From positions 14,589,001-14,653,000 of the forward strand of contig NC_065874.1 in NCBI RefSeq assembly GCF_933775445.1: a stretch of 64,000 nucleotides of DNA. Direction: 5' to 3'. This stretch comes from Argentina anserina (Eukaryota; Streptophyta; Magnoliopsida; Rosales; Rosaceae). Of the stretch, positions 48,210 through 60,878 are shown piece after piece; positions within the stretch are counted from its first letter, which is position 1, and each line of letters begins with the position of its first letter. Made by a program: the position numbers and the translations under genes. The notes beneath the pieces were generated by a model. That model saw nothing but the letters and a program-made list of their open reading frames with translations, had not been told where the DNA came from and searched no databases.

Positions 48210-48578
48210 TTGACAAGAAAGAAAAGTTGGCAGAGGTATGTTGGGCCTTTTGAGATACTTGAGAAAGTGGGCGAACTAGCATATCGACTAGCCTTGCCTA
48301 CTAGCATGTCGGGCGTTCACAACGTCTTCCACATTTCCATGCTGAGGAAGTATGTACCAGATGAGTCACATGTGATCGATCATAGCACCATTGAAGTGAA
48401 GGAAAATGCCACTTTTGTTGTCGAGCCAGTTCGTATCCTGGATAGATCCACTAAGAAGCTACGGAGGAGAGAAGTTGGGCTAGTCAAGGTGTTGTGGAGT
48501 CACCATGATGAGGGTGATGCATCTTGGGAGCTAGAGTCAGACATGATGACTAGATATCCACAGTTGTTTGTTGAGTGA
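48210..48578 (+). pseudogene. Integrase C-terminal domain with chromodomain-like tail, internal 1
   Basis: 122 codons: YVGPFEILEKVGELAYRLAL (GPY/F module), GVHNVFHISMLRKYVPDESH, VEPVRILDRSTKKLRR and VKVLWSHHDEGDASWELESD followed by MMTRYPQLF. This is the typical end of Tekay/Del-type integrase. The ATG is internal to the former pol; the preceding KLGVVRFDKKEKL is in another frame. It is the best conserved coding piece in the family, possibly by chance or because its DNA overlaps the 3' end needed for replication. Confidence 0.75.
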
Positions 48579-48605
48579 GCTTGAATTTCGGGGCGAAATT
48601 CCTTT

Positions 48606-48613
48606 AAGGGGGG
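48606..48613 (+). other. Polypurine tract, internal 1
   Basis: AAGGGGGG, followed by TAGAT and the start of LTR 2. Copy at 55154-55161 before LTR 3. Confidence 0.8.
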
Positions 48614-48936
48614 TAGATTGTAATAACCCTAAATTTCAAACAACATTTGAGTGGATTTGAATTCTTTAAAATTGTGGAATTTAATTAGAATTGATGTGTT
48701 TGGTTACGACGATAGGAAACGAGTAACGGATATGTTATCGGAACGTTTAATTCGAAAAACATTACGTTTCCGAACGTTTATATCGACTTTTAATCTGTTG
48801 CTCGATTTCGAAAACTTCCTTCACGAAAGTTGTAGAGCTCGTCGATACGAGTGCGTGGACATGTGACGCGTCCTAATCGGACGATGTACGTGAAAGTTGT
48901 TAACGACGGAAGTTAGTTTCCGATTTTGGGAGGGGG

Positions 48937-48944
48937 TATAAAAG
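48937..48944 (+). promoter_or_regulatory. TATA box, LTR 2
   Basis: TATAAAAG, 318 bp from the LTR start. Confidence 0.7.
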
Positions 48945-49852
48945 GGAATGTTATCAATTAGGGTTCCCATAAGTGGAAACCCCTTCATCCCTCTCTCTCA
49001 CCCACCCCGCCGCACGCTCTCTCTCTCTCCCTCGGATCTCTCTCTTCTCTCTCTTTCTCCTTCTTTCCCGAGCATCCTTCTCTCTTCTCTTCCCTTTCTC
49101 TCTCGGTTCTCTCTTCTCTTCCCTCTCCCTCTCGACCCGAGTTCCTCCCTTTCCTCTTCTCTCTCCCTCTCTCGAGGTCCCCTCTCTTCATCTCAAACCC
49201 GAGTTCCTTCGTCGACGAGCTCGGGCGAGCACGCCACCGCCCACCCCACCCTCGCACTCGCGCCAAAGGGATGAGCCGCTAGCCTCCACTGCTGCTCGAT
49301 CTCCTCCACCTTCATCGTCGATTCAAGAGCTCTACCGTGAGATTCAAGGTAAGGATTGATGATATTGATGTTGTGTGTGGATTTTGGATGATTTTGGGAT
49401 GGTTGTGTGGAGATCGGAGGGGGTTGGAGGAGGTTTAGAGGAGATTGGGTACCGCCGCCTAAAGGCGGCGCGTGGGATGGTGTAGGGTAGCGTAGGAGGG
49501 AATTGAAGCCGTGGGAAGGTAGAGGAGGAGGAGGGGGAGAGTTTGGAGGCGACGGTGGCATCACACGCGCCTTGGTTGGCGTCGGCGCGTGGGCCCCACG
49601 CGCGGCCGGCCGGAGGTGGCGCGTGTGCCACACGCGCCGCCGGGTGAGGCGGTGTAGTAAGTTTTGACAGAAGGGTATTTTTGTAATTTACTGTGTACGG
49701 TAAAAGTAAATGTAATTTTTATTTATTGCGGTAAATGTAATTAAATTTTACCTTCGGTAAATGTAATTATAAATTACTTTCGGTAAATGTAAAAAGTAAT
49801 TTGTAAAAGGTAATTAGTAAATTTTATTTACTGAGATTGTATTTACCTTTAA

Positions 49853-50122
49853 ACAGAAATACGTATATAATATTTATACGTACAGAAATACGTATTAATA
49901 TTTATACGTACAGAAATATGTATTATTATTTATACGTACAGAAATACGTATTTAATATTTATACGTACAGAAATACGTATATAATATTTATACGTACAGA
50001 AATACGTATTAATAATTATACGTACAGAAATACGTACTAATATATATATACGTACAGAAATACGTATTAATATTTATACGTACAGGAATACGTATTAATA
50101 TTTATACGTACAGAAATACGTA
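49853..50122 (+). repeat. Ten-unit palindromic tandem repeat, LTR 2
   Basis: Same array as at 43305-43574, with small length differences in two units. Confidence 0.95.
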
Positions 50123-51875
50123 TAAATCGTATATTTGTACAGTAACCGTGAATAGTGAACCGTGAACAGTAACTTCGTATAAACCAAAATTGCTGAACAG
50201 TAACCGTATATTACTGTTTTGGCATTTAAAGGTTTACGAAACGATTCTAAATGCTGGTTTTTATCTTTTTAAGGTGATCGCTAAATCGAGGAAAGGGAGT
50301 ATTATCGGAAATTGAGGATTTACGCTCAAGTCAATAAGGTGAGTAAAATCTCACTAATTTACGAATCTACCCTCGCGGTGATTCAACATTTTTGCAAGTG
50401 TGTTTATTAAATGAATTACAACATGTATATAATTTAGTGAACTACATATATACAGTATAAATGGTAATAAGTACATATATATATAGTTCATTAAATTACT
50501 TACTGTTATTAATTCATTGAAAATAGTCATTTCGGTGACAGAAAAATTGTGCATGTGTATGTGATTTCAATGGTACGATATGATGTGAGATTATCGTACG
50601 TAATTTTTCAGGTGTTTATGAAATATGACATGTATAGGATATAGTGGACTATGTATATGCGGTATAAATGGTAAATAAATACGAATATATATAGTTTGCT
50701 ATATAATATACTGTTATGATTTTTATTATGGATATATTGTGAAAGTTTTAAAACGTACAATATGATGAGTGATTATTGTACATGATTTTATCACGGAAAA
50801 TGTGAAATATTGTGATTTGTCTTCGGACGTGATTTGTGGTACAATATGATGTGAGATTATTGTACATGTGAGGCAAGTCGGAACCTAGCCTTTGGCCGGG
50901 CGAAAGTTACGATACAGTTAGAGCTCTAGTCTGTCTGCCATAGTACTGCATGAGGTAACGGGTGGTTATCTGATCATGGGTACTCAGCTTGTTTTGGATG
51001 TTGGGTGGCGGGTGGTTACCCAACATCAGCGGTATACTAAGTGAGGGGTAACGGACGTGTACCAGCGCTCATTAGTTACCATTTTGTGAAAGTATTAGTG
51101 TAACCAGATGGGTTGCTCGTTTTCTCATGGTTTCCATTTTACTGTGTTGATGTGGAGTTGTGTCTTTTATGAGACGAGAGTTATTTTAATATTTTACTCA
51201 TACGAGCTGTAAAGCTTACCGGGTTTGTGTTGCAATCCCGGTGCACCAATTTCAATGGTGTAGGGGATACTTCCGCAGGTGCTGAGTAGTGGTGATTGAG
51301 TGACGACTCCGAAGACTCGAAGTCGATCGCATCCAGTCGTGGTGAGGTTCCAGCGTGGATTGTGTGTGTGATTTGGTGTGATTTTATTTGTGAGGTTGTT
51401 GTGAGGATTATACAATTCCATTTGTTATATGTTGAATTATCATTTGGGTTTGTAATAATCGGCTTGACTGAGTTATATTTTAAACTCAGATGTGATCCGC
51501 TGTTACGCTTTAATGATTTCGATTTATTTGAGATTATTTGGTGTTTAACGACTTTAGAATTTTGAGTTTTTAAGCTCGAAATTTTGGGGTCGTTACAGTT
51601 GGTATCAGAGCCTAAGTGCGTATTTGGCGATTATCAATACCATCCAGGAGCGATGATTCGACTGCAGGCGGGCTCCCATCACATGCTCCTCGGTATAGAT
51701 ATGTTGTCGGGTACGCGAGAGTGTTAGGAGCCATACCTTATGGTTTGGTCCTGTAGAGAGTATTGTGACGATACTCCGATGATTCACCTTCTTCAGAAAT
51801 TTCATGATTGATATTGGTTGGATCTATTTTGTCGAATTCGAGACTTCACATGTATGACTGAGCGTTAATTGTTAA

Positions 51876-52115
51876 ATGGTGATGAATTTGGAAAATGGCC
51901 GTGGACAGGGCCGAGGACGGACAAGAGGTCGAGGCCGAGTTAGGGCTGCAGGCCGAGTCCGCAATGTGGAGAACCTTTATGAGGAGGCTGCTCCACTGGA
52001 AAGACAAGTTGATCTTGTTGCTATCGTTAGAGACGATAGTCGTGTGTTGAGGTTGGTCAAGGACATGAGTGACCTGCTAGTGCTATCATTCCATGACGCT
52101 TGGATCATATGGTAG
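51876..52115 (+). pseudogene. Gag N-terminal remnant, internal 2
   Basis: Identical in sequence to 45328-45567 as far as read, including the truncating frameshift. Confidence 0.6.
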
Positions 52116-54757
52116 CGGACCATTGGATCAGAGTATTGGGACTTACTTGGTGATGATTGAGTACTATGAGTTAGAAAGAGGATGATAGCCATATTCATTA
52201 TTGATAGTTGGCAGTGGAGGGGTTAGGATTGATTCCTACGCCTATGGGAACTCTTTATGTGTCACTTCACTTTTGGAGTGTTCCTCGAAATTGGAAACAA
52301 TGAAAGGCTTATCCTCTTATGATTGGAAGTAAAGAGTCCTCTGCTTATTTGATAGTGATTCCGGACCACACTATGATGTGGTCTGAGGAATCGATTGGTT
52401 GAGGCCGCAGTACACAGTGATTGATTGTTTTGACATGGTGGGTTCTTTCGTAGACCCAGGAAACCAGAGTGTCGTATCTCTGACTCGAGTCGGATAATGC
52501 CATGAGAGCTTGAGTCATAGCATATGTTGAGTATGTGGATCTGAAGTAACTATCACAGATCATTGTGATGTCTGAGTAAAGTGAGACGTTCCGGAGACAC
52601 TGTGTTCTAGCACCTATAACGAAGACGCCGTATGGATGGGACAAATGAATTCCAAGACTAAATGACTGGTGCAATCAGTTTAGAGAGGCTACAATACTCT
52701 CTGAGTTGGACAAGCGATCCAGATACTGGAATGCTAACAGGTTTAAATATATAGTTTCCTATCAGGGCAGAGAACTGTCAAGGAGACTCGATGGAGAACG
52801 TTGACCCTATGTTGAGGGAGGTTCAGTGTTTAAATGTTGAGGACTAGATTTTAGTTATGCAACTAATCTAGAGATGTGTAGACCATAGGTTGGAGGTGGT
52901 TAACGAAAATTTTCGTGACTAGCATCTCTAACGCTGTTGGTAACAGAGTGGTAGGGCGTATGATACGTCCATAAAGTGGTAATACAATTATTGAATTGAG
53001 ATTCACTTTTTGTCGACGTGACATTCCAAACTTGTTTTGGTTCGGCTATAGACAATTGATGTTACACATTGTTCTTGGCTGAGCAAGAAATATAAGGTGA
53101 TGGAGAAATCTCAATGTGGTGATATGAATTAATTATTTGCTAGATGAGCATTTAAATAAGAACGCTGATCTTTCAGGATTAAATTATTTTGGTGTTGGGG
53201 ATTGGAACTTCACAATGCCACAGGTCCAAATGAGACGCAATGGCGGTGAAGTGACTCTATTGAAGGTAAGGTATGAAATGACCTTAGCTTAGTGGTGTTT
53301 TAATGAATTTTTCGTGACAAGCACCTTCCAACCGGTAAAGAAATGGTTGAGAATCAGATTTTCTTTTCAAGTACAAGTGGCGTTAATGTTGGAGACTTAG
53401 AGGTTCTTTTCCTCTATGCATCAGATTGTTTATTGTTGGATAAGGAGAAGTTGACTGAAGTGTTCAACAAGGGATAAATTTTACAATAAAGAGTACCCAA
53501 TTATATTACTGCTTGCAGAGAAATTATTTTGGCCGAATGCGTTGGCCAGGAGAGTTCTTAAGGAAAGTAAGAAACAACTGTTTAGAGTGGTGGTATAGCG
53601 ATCATTTTGGATTAGTTTTGAGGGGATGGTGTACCTAATATCGGGTTCTGTTGAAGTAATTTCTAAATTTATTAGTACTGCAACGGTGGGAGGAACCAAT
53701 ATCTTAGATGATGCACGGGGGCATTTGTGTGGACCATATGTCTTGCATTTGAGGCATGTATGAACCAGGGGGTAAAGTATGTCTCAGTTGTGGTCGTGTT
53801 GGATTTCGCGCTGTAAAGTTCGCCTGATTTTCATGTTCCACCGATGTGAGATAATCACCTTCTTGTCTGAACCCCAAATTGTGGCATACCACTCATGGAA
53901 GCAAGAAGTTGTAATTAATTTTCGACGGTAAGTTTGGTGAGTATGATGGGATGCGTGATGTGTCGCTCTTGTGGTGGCGGTAGAGGTTCTCTACTGCCTT
54001 GTGCGTATATTAGTCGATTCTCTGGTGAAACTTTTGGAGAGTAATTCTTAATCCAAGGTGGTGTGCTGTGGTGGTTGTGAACTCGATGAGCTAAGATTTC
54101 CTTATCGTGTTGCCGATACAAATATGGTACTTGAGTGGGTATCATGCACGACAACTTTTTATGGTTATAATAAGATGATCATGAAAGGGGATTATTTTGT
54201 TGATTGGAAGGAATGGTAGGTTCGTTATTCTAACGATGATTTGTGGTGAAGTCATGAAGGTATTGTCTTGATAAAGCACGTTTATTTGAAAACCACTATG
54301 TGTGATGTAAGTAGTAGGCATGTGTTAATCATTGATTTGACTCATGTTAGATGTTGAGAGTTTTGACCATGCTTAGTGGTATGAGCTAACTCATGACGTG
54401 AGGATAGTCTGTCAAATCGCAAGAGAGTGGTGAACTAGACAAAAGAGGGCGTAGACGCCTCCATGTTGAAAAACATCATTATGTTTCGGGAGGATGATTA
54501 TATTTTGAGTAGCTCACATGCGACTATTATTGTTAGGAGATGTGACAGATTGTCTGATGGGGGAAGTTTGAGGTAACGGAAGATAGGTTGAGAGTTTGTA
54601 TGCTGGATTTTAAGGTAGATGTGAAATCATTTGAGATTGATTGAGTTCGCCTACAACGACAGTTACCATTCCAGCATCGGCATGGTACCCTATGAGGCAC
54701 TTAAGGTAGACCATGTCGATCACCTATCTGTTGGGCCAAAGTTGGGTGTAGTGAGAT

Positions 54758-55126
54758 TTGACAAGAAAGAAAAGTTGGCAGAGGTATGTTGGGCCTTTTG
54801 AGATACTTGAGAAAGTGGGCGAACTAGCATATCGACTAGCCTTGCCTACTAGCATGTCGGGCGTTCACAACGTCTTCCACATTTCCATGCTGAGGAAGTA
54901 TGTACCAGATGAGTCACATGTGATCGATCATAGCACCATTGAAGTGAAGGAAAATGCCACTTTTGTTGTCGAGCCAGTTCGTATCCTGGATAGATCCACT
55001 AAGAAGCTACGGAGGAGAGAAGTTGGGCTAGTCAAGGTGTTGTGGAGTCACCATGATGAGGGTGATGCATCTTGGGAGCTAGAGTCAGACATGATGACTA
55101 GATATCCACAGTTGTTTGTTGAGTGA
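54758..55126 (+). pseudogene. Integrase C-terminal domain, internal 2
   Basis: Identical translation to 48210-48578. Confidence 0.75.
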
Positions 55127-55166
55127 GCTTGAATTTCGGGGCGAAATTCCTTTAAGGGGGGTAGAT

Positions 55167-58145
55167 TGTAATAACCCTAAATTTCAAACAACATTTGAGT
55201 GGATTTGAATTCTTTAAAATTGTGGAATTTAATTAGAATTGATGTGTTTGGTTACGACGATAGGAAACGAGTAACGGATATGTTATCGGAACGTTTAATT
55301 CGAAAAACATTACGTTTCCGAACGTTTATATCGACTTTTAATCTGTTGCTCGATTTCGAAAACTTCCTTCACGAAAGTTGTAGAGCTCGTCGATACGAGT
55401 GCGTGGACATGTGACGCGTCCTAATCGGACGATGTACGTGAAAGTTGTTAACGACGGAAGTTAGTTTCCGATTTTGGGAGGGGGTATAAAAGGGAATGTT
55501 ATCAATTAGGGTTCCCATAAGTGGAAACCCCTTCATCCCTCTCTCTCACCCACCCCGCCGCACGCTCTCTCTCTCTCCCTCGGATCTCTCTCTTCTCTCT
55601 CTTTCTCCTTCTTTCCCGAGCATCCTTCTCTCTTCTCTTCCCTTTCTCTCTCGGTTCTCTCTTCTCTTCCCTCTCCCTCTCGACCCGAGTTCCTCCCTTT
55701 CCTCTTCTCTCTCCCTCTCTCGAGGTCCCCTCTCTTCATCTCAAACCCGAGTTCCTTCGTCGACGAGCTCGGGCGAGCACGCCACCGCCCACCCCACCCT
55801 CGCACTCGCGCCAAAGGGATGAGCCGCTAGCCTCCACTGCTGCTCGATCTCCTCCACCTTCATCGTCGATTCAAGAGCTCTACCGTGAGATTCAAGGTAA
55901 GGATTGATGATATTGATGTTGTGTGTGGATTTTGGATGATTTTGGGATGGTTGTGTGGAGATCGGAGGGGGTTGGAGGAGGTTTAGAGGAGATTGGGTAC
56001 CGCCGCCTAAAGGCGGCGCGTGGGATGGTGTAGGGTAGCGTAGGAGGGAATTGAAGCCGTGGGAAGGTAGAGGAGGAGGAGGGGGAGAGTTTGGAGGCGA
56101 CGGTGGCATCACACGCGCCTTGGTTGGCGTCGGCGCGTGGGCCCCACGCGCGGCCGGCCGGAGGTGGCGCGTGTGCCACACGCGCCGCCGGGTGAGGCGG
56201 TGTAGTAAGTTTTGACAGAAGGGTATTTTTGTAATTTACTGTGTACGGTAAAAGTAAATGTAATTTTTATTTATTGCGGTAAATGTAATTAAATTTTACC
56301 TTCGGTAAATGTAATTATAAATTACTTTCGGTAAATGTAAAAAGTAATTTGTAAAAGGTAATTAGTAAATTTTATTTACTGAGATTGTATTTACCTTTAA
56401 ACAGAAATACGTATATAATATTTATACGTACAGAAATACGTATTAATATTTATACGTACAGAAATATGTATTATTATTTATACGTACAGAAATACGTATT
56501 TAATATTTATACGTACAGAAATACGTATATAATATTTATACGTACAGAAATACGTATTAATAATTATACGTACAGAAATACGTACTAATATATATATACG
56601 TACAGAAATACGTATTAATATTTATACGTACAGGAATACGTATTAATATTTATACGTACAGAAATACGTATAAATCGTATATTTGTACAGTAACCGTGAA
56701 TAGTGAACCGTGAACAGTAACTTCGTATAAACCAAAATTGCTGAACAGTAACCGTATATTACTGTTTTGGCATTTAAAGGTTTACGAAACGATTCTAAAT
56801 GCTGGTTTTTATCTTTTTAAGGTGATCGCTAAATCGAGGAAAGGGAGTATTATCGGAAATTGAGGATTTACGCTCAAGTCAATAAGGTGAGTAAAATCTC
56901 ACTAATTTACGAATCTACCCTCGCGGTGATTCAACATTTTTGCAAGTGTGTTTATTAAATGAATTACAACATGTATATAATTTAGTGAACTACATATATA
57001 CAGTATAAATGGTAATAAGTACATATATATATAGTTCATTAAATTACTTACTGTTATTAATTCATTGAAAATAGTCATTTCGGTGACAGAAAAATTGTGC
57101 ATGTGTATGTGATTTCAATGGTACGATATGATGTGAGATTATCGTACGTAATTTTTCAGGTGTTTATGAAATATGACATGTATAGGATATAGTGGACTAT
57201 GTATATGCGGTATAAATGGTAAATAAATACGAATATATATAGTTTGCTATATAATATACTGTTATGATTTTTATTATGGATATATTGTGAAAGTTTTAAA
57301 ACGTACAATATGATGAGTGATTATTGTACATGATTTTATCACGGAAAATGTGAAATATTGTGATTTGTCTTCGGACGTGATTTGTGGTACAATATGATGT
57401 GAGATTATTGTACATGTGAGGCAAGTCGGAACCTAGCCTTTGGCCGGGCGAAAGTTACGATACAGTTAGAGCTCTAGTCTGTCTGCCATAGTACTGCATG
57501 AGGTAACGGGTGGTTATCTGATCATGGGTACTCAGCTTGTTTTGGATGTTGGGTGGCGGGTGGTTACCCAACATCAGCGGTATACTAAGTGAGGGGTAAC
57601 GGACGTGTACCAGCGCTCATTAGTTACCATTTTGTGAAAGTATTAGTGTAACCAGATGGGTTGCTCGTTTTCTCATGGTTTCCATTTTACTGTGTTGATG
57701 TGGAGTTGTGTCTTTTATGAGACGAGAGTTATTTTAATATTTTACTCATACGAGCTGTAAAGCTTACCGGGTTTGTGTTGCAATCCCGGTGCACCAATTT
57801 CAATGGTGTAGGGGATACTTCCGCAGGTGCTGAGTAGTGGTGATTGAGTGACGACTCCGAAGACTCGAAGTCGATCGCATCCAGTCGTGGTGAGGTTCCA
57901 GCGTGGATTGTGTGTGTGATTTGGTGTGATTTTATTTGTGAGGTTGTTGTGAGGATTATACAATTCCATTTGTTATATGTTGAATTATCATTTGGGTTTG
58001 TAATAATCGGCTTGACTGAGTTATATTTTAAACTCAGATGTGATCCGCTGTTACGCTTTAATGATTTCGATTTATTTGAGATTATTTGGTGTTTAACGAC
58101 TTTAGAATTTTGAGTTTTTAAGCTCGAAATTTTGGGGTCGTTACA
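55167..58145 (+). repeat. LTR 3 of the tandem array
   Basis: 2979 bp, followed by a primer site and 549 bp of a third internal region rather than host DNA, so it acts as a 5' LTR as well. Palindromic array at 56401-56670, predicted intron at 56887-57826. Confidence 0.95.
55485..55492 (+). promoter_or_regulatory. TATA box, LTR 3
   Basis: TATAAAAG, 318 bp from the LTR start. Confidence 0.7.
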
Positions 58146-58423
58146 GTTGGTATCAGAGCCTAAGTGCGTATTTGGCGATTATCAATACCATCCAGGAGCG
58201 ATGATCCGACTGCAGGCGGGCTCCCATCACATGCTCCTCGGTATAGATATGTTGTCGGGTACGCGAGAGTGTTAGGAGCCATACCTTATGGTTTGGTCCT
58301 GTAGAGAGTATTGTGACGATACTCCGATGATTCACCTTCTTCAGAAATTTCATGATTGATATTGGTTGGATCTATTTTGTCGAATTCGAGACTTCACATG
58401 TATGACTGAGCGTTAATTGTTAA

Positions 58424-58663
58424 ATGGTGATGAATTTGGAAAATGGCCGTGGACAGGGCCGAGGACGGACAAGAGGTCGAGGCCGAGTTAGGGCTGCAGG
58501 CCGAGTCCGCAATGTGGAGAACCTTTATGAGGAGGCTGCTCCACTGGAAAGACAAGTTGATCTTGTTGCTATCGTTAGAGACGATAGTCGTGTGTTGAGG
58601 TTGGTCAAGGACATGAGTGACCTGCTAGTGCTATCATTCCATGACGCTTGGATCATATGGTAG
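58424..58663 (+). pseudogene. Gag N-terminal remnant, truncated internal 3
   Basis: Same 79-codon stretch as at 45328. About 30 bp later, after GTATTGGGACTTAC, the sequence switches to the antisense solo LTR (58695). Confidence 0.6.
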
Positions 58664-60875
58664 CGGACCATTGGATCAGAGTATTGGGACTTACGAATTT
58701 ACTTTTCAGTGTTACTGTTCACTGTTACTATTCACGATTACTATTCACAGTACTATTCACGTATTAATGTACAAATACATAACCAATACTTATCGTTGTA
58801 CGAGTACATACTGTTTACGTATTTCTGTACGTATAATTATTATTCAAATGTAAATACAATCTCAGTAAATAAAATTTACTAAATTACCTTTTACAAATTA
58901 CTTTTTACAATTACTGAAAGTAATTTATATTTACATTTACCGTACGTAAAATTTAATTTACATTTACCGTACGTAAATAAAATTTACATTTACATTTACC
59001 GTACGTAAGTAAATTACCAAAATACCCTTCTCGGAATCACTGTTCACACCGCCGCAAGTGGCGGCGCGTGGGGTACACGCGCCACCTCCGGCAGGCCACG
59101 CGTGGCGCTCACACGCCACTTACTGTGGCAGCGCGTGGGGCACACGCGCCGACACCAACCACGGCGAGCATCACGCCACCGCCGGGTCCAATCTCTTCTC
59201 CTCCTCCTCCTCCTTTTTCTTCCCACAACCTCAGACCCTTCCTAAGCTAACCCACGCACTCCCACGCGTCGCCTCTAAGCAGTGGTATCCCCTCCTCCTC
59301 ACCACCTCCGATCTGCCTCCAAACCATTCAAAATTCAACAACAAACACACTAAATCCATCAATCATATCATCCATACCTTGATTTGAAGCTACTAACTCC
59401 GATCTAGCAACGGAGAGGCTCAGATCGCCGACGATGTTCTATCCTTCGGGATGAACTCGAACCGATGCGATTTGACCCCTAATTCGGTGACTGAGGGTGT
59501 CAAGGGTGAGGATCGGTGTTGAGGTGCTCTCCCCGGAGCCCTTGAGTCGTCAGAAATGGTGATTCGAACGGCGGCGGTCTGCAGAAGTTTGATGTCTTCG
59601 GAGAGCTTCAGTGTGGCGAATCGCGGCTCGTCGTGTCCAGGGGTGACTGAGGGTGGTCGTGCGACGCCTTTGGGGTGGGTGGTGAGACTCACGGCAGCCG
59701 GTGAGGTTAGATCGCCGGTGGGCAGTGAGGGAGGGAGAGGGAGACTCGGGAGAGAGAAAGAGAACAGGAGGGAGGCGGAAGAAGAGAGTGAGTGAGGGGT
59801 TTCCACTTTTGGAAACCCTATCTGATAAAACCTCCTTTATATACTAATTTCCAAAATCGGAAACAACTTCTATCGTTAATAACTTTTACGTACTACGTCC
59901 GATTACAACGCGTCACATATCCCCGAACTCGTATCGACGAGCCCTACGACTTTCATGAAGGAAATTTTCACAACCGAGCGACGGAATAAAAGTCGATAAA
60001 TACGTTGCGGAAACGTAACGTTTTTTCGAATTAAACGTTCCGAAAACGTATCCGTTACTCGTTTCGTAACGTCGTAACCAATCACATTCATTCTATTTAA
60101 ATTTCACAATTTTATAGAATTCCAATCACTCAAAAAAATTGTTTGTAAATTTAGGGTTATTACATGGACTATTGGTGGAACTTTGTGACACTATACTTTC
60201 AATTTATTCATCATGAATATCACCGTCTTTAGAAAGCAGAAGCAGCCTCAACTTCTGAGCGGCTTCAGCAGTGATCATAAGATGCTCCAGTGTCTCATAC
60301 AGCTGATAAAGACATGAAAATGCAAATTCCCATCAGTTGCATAGTACTTAAATGGCTAACATGTATCAGAGAATTATACAATTGACCCACAATTACATCA
60401 AGGGCTCTTTACATATGCATAAAGGGAAAGTTGATCTATTTTAGCCTTTAAAGAAAACCAAAGTAAATAGCTTATAAAGTTCATCAACGCATGTATCTGT
60501 TCAGAGTTCAGACAATGAATAAATTCGAAGTAAATATTCTACCATGGATTACTACTACTAAATTTATGTCATCCCAAGTCTCTTTAAAAGTCTCATCATA
60601 AGCCATATATTTCATGAAACAATCCATTTGCATGAGGATCATGATATGCTTCATTTTGACTCGGCAACTGAACATTCATAGTGTAGTTCCCAGCAAGTAT
60701 ATAGATATAGTCCAATAGATGATGCTTCATCAATGGTTCCGAATTTTTTATGATAAATCAAAACAAAAATCACACAAACCTGAGGAGGGTTCCCCCAGCC
60801 TTGGTGATAGTCTTCCACCATTGCAATCGCCTCACTGTAAATTGCCTACAGTACAATTCGATTTGGTACACTAAT

Positions 60876-60878
<3 letters not shown>

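Larger units (their letters stand above)
48619..51597 (+). repeat. LTR 2 of the tandem array (shared by both internals)
   Basis: 2979 bp; serves as 3' LTR of internal 1 and 5' LTR of internal 2. Contains the predicted intron at 50339-51278. Sequence matches LTR 3 at every place I compared. Confidence 0.95.
42071..58694 (+). mobile_element. Tandem Ty3/gypsy array: LTR-internal-LTR-internal-LTR-partial internal
   Basis: Three 2979-bp LTRs start at 42071, 48619 and 55167, separated by internal regions 45050-48618 and 51598-55166 (3569 bp each); a third internal region starts at 58146 and stops at about 58694. The spacing is exactly 6548 bp both times. Each internal region has a tRNA-Met primer site and, where complete, a polypurine tract. 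LTR 1 differs from LTR 2 at about ten places, all before about 43500; I saw no difference between LTR 2 and 3 or between internals 1 and 2; internal 3 has one (C at 58206). The right end is fused to the antisense solo LTR inside the element, so a 3' LTR is lost. Confidence 0.9.
41742..60164 (-). repeat. Antisense solo LTR in an AUG4 exon, split by the tandem array
   Basis: The LTR start (minus TGTAATAACCC) is at 60164 and its end (GGGTCGTTACA) at 41742. Flanks AGGAC (41737-41741) and TGGAC (60165-60169) fit a 5-bp duplication with one mismatch, so no internal region is needed: a solo LTR. Only about 1.47 kb (58695-60164) and 0.33 kb (41742-42070) remain; about 1.1 kb of LTR middle, judged against 42071-45049, is missing at the junctions. 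TATA-like TATAAAG at 59835-59841 lies about 323 bp from the start. It has one ACAGAAATACGTA unit against ten in the plus-strand LTRs. Confidence 0.75.

Noticed and set aside
49193..49633. 146-codon proline-rich minus-strand ORF (and its copy at 55741)
   Set aside because: Lies across GC-rich hairpins and CT tract of the LTR, antisense to the promoter, broken in LTR 1; composition artefact.
42071..58694. Interpretation as a pure assembly duplication
   Set aside because: Not excluded, but the confined differences of LTR 1, the single change in internal 3 and the clean fusion at 58694 are more simply explained by a real array; listed as the main refutation test instead.
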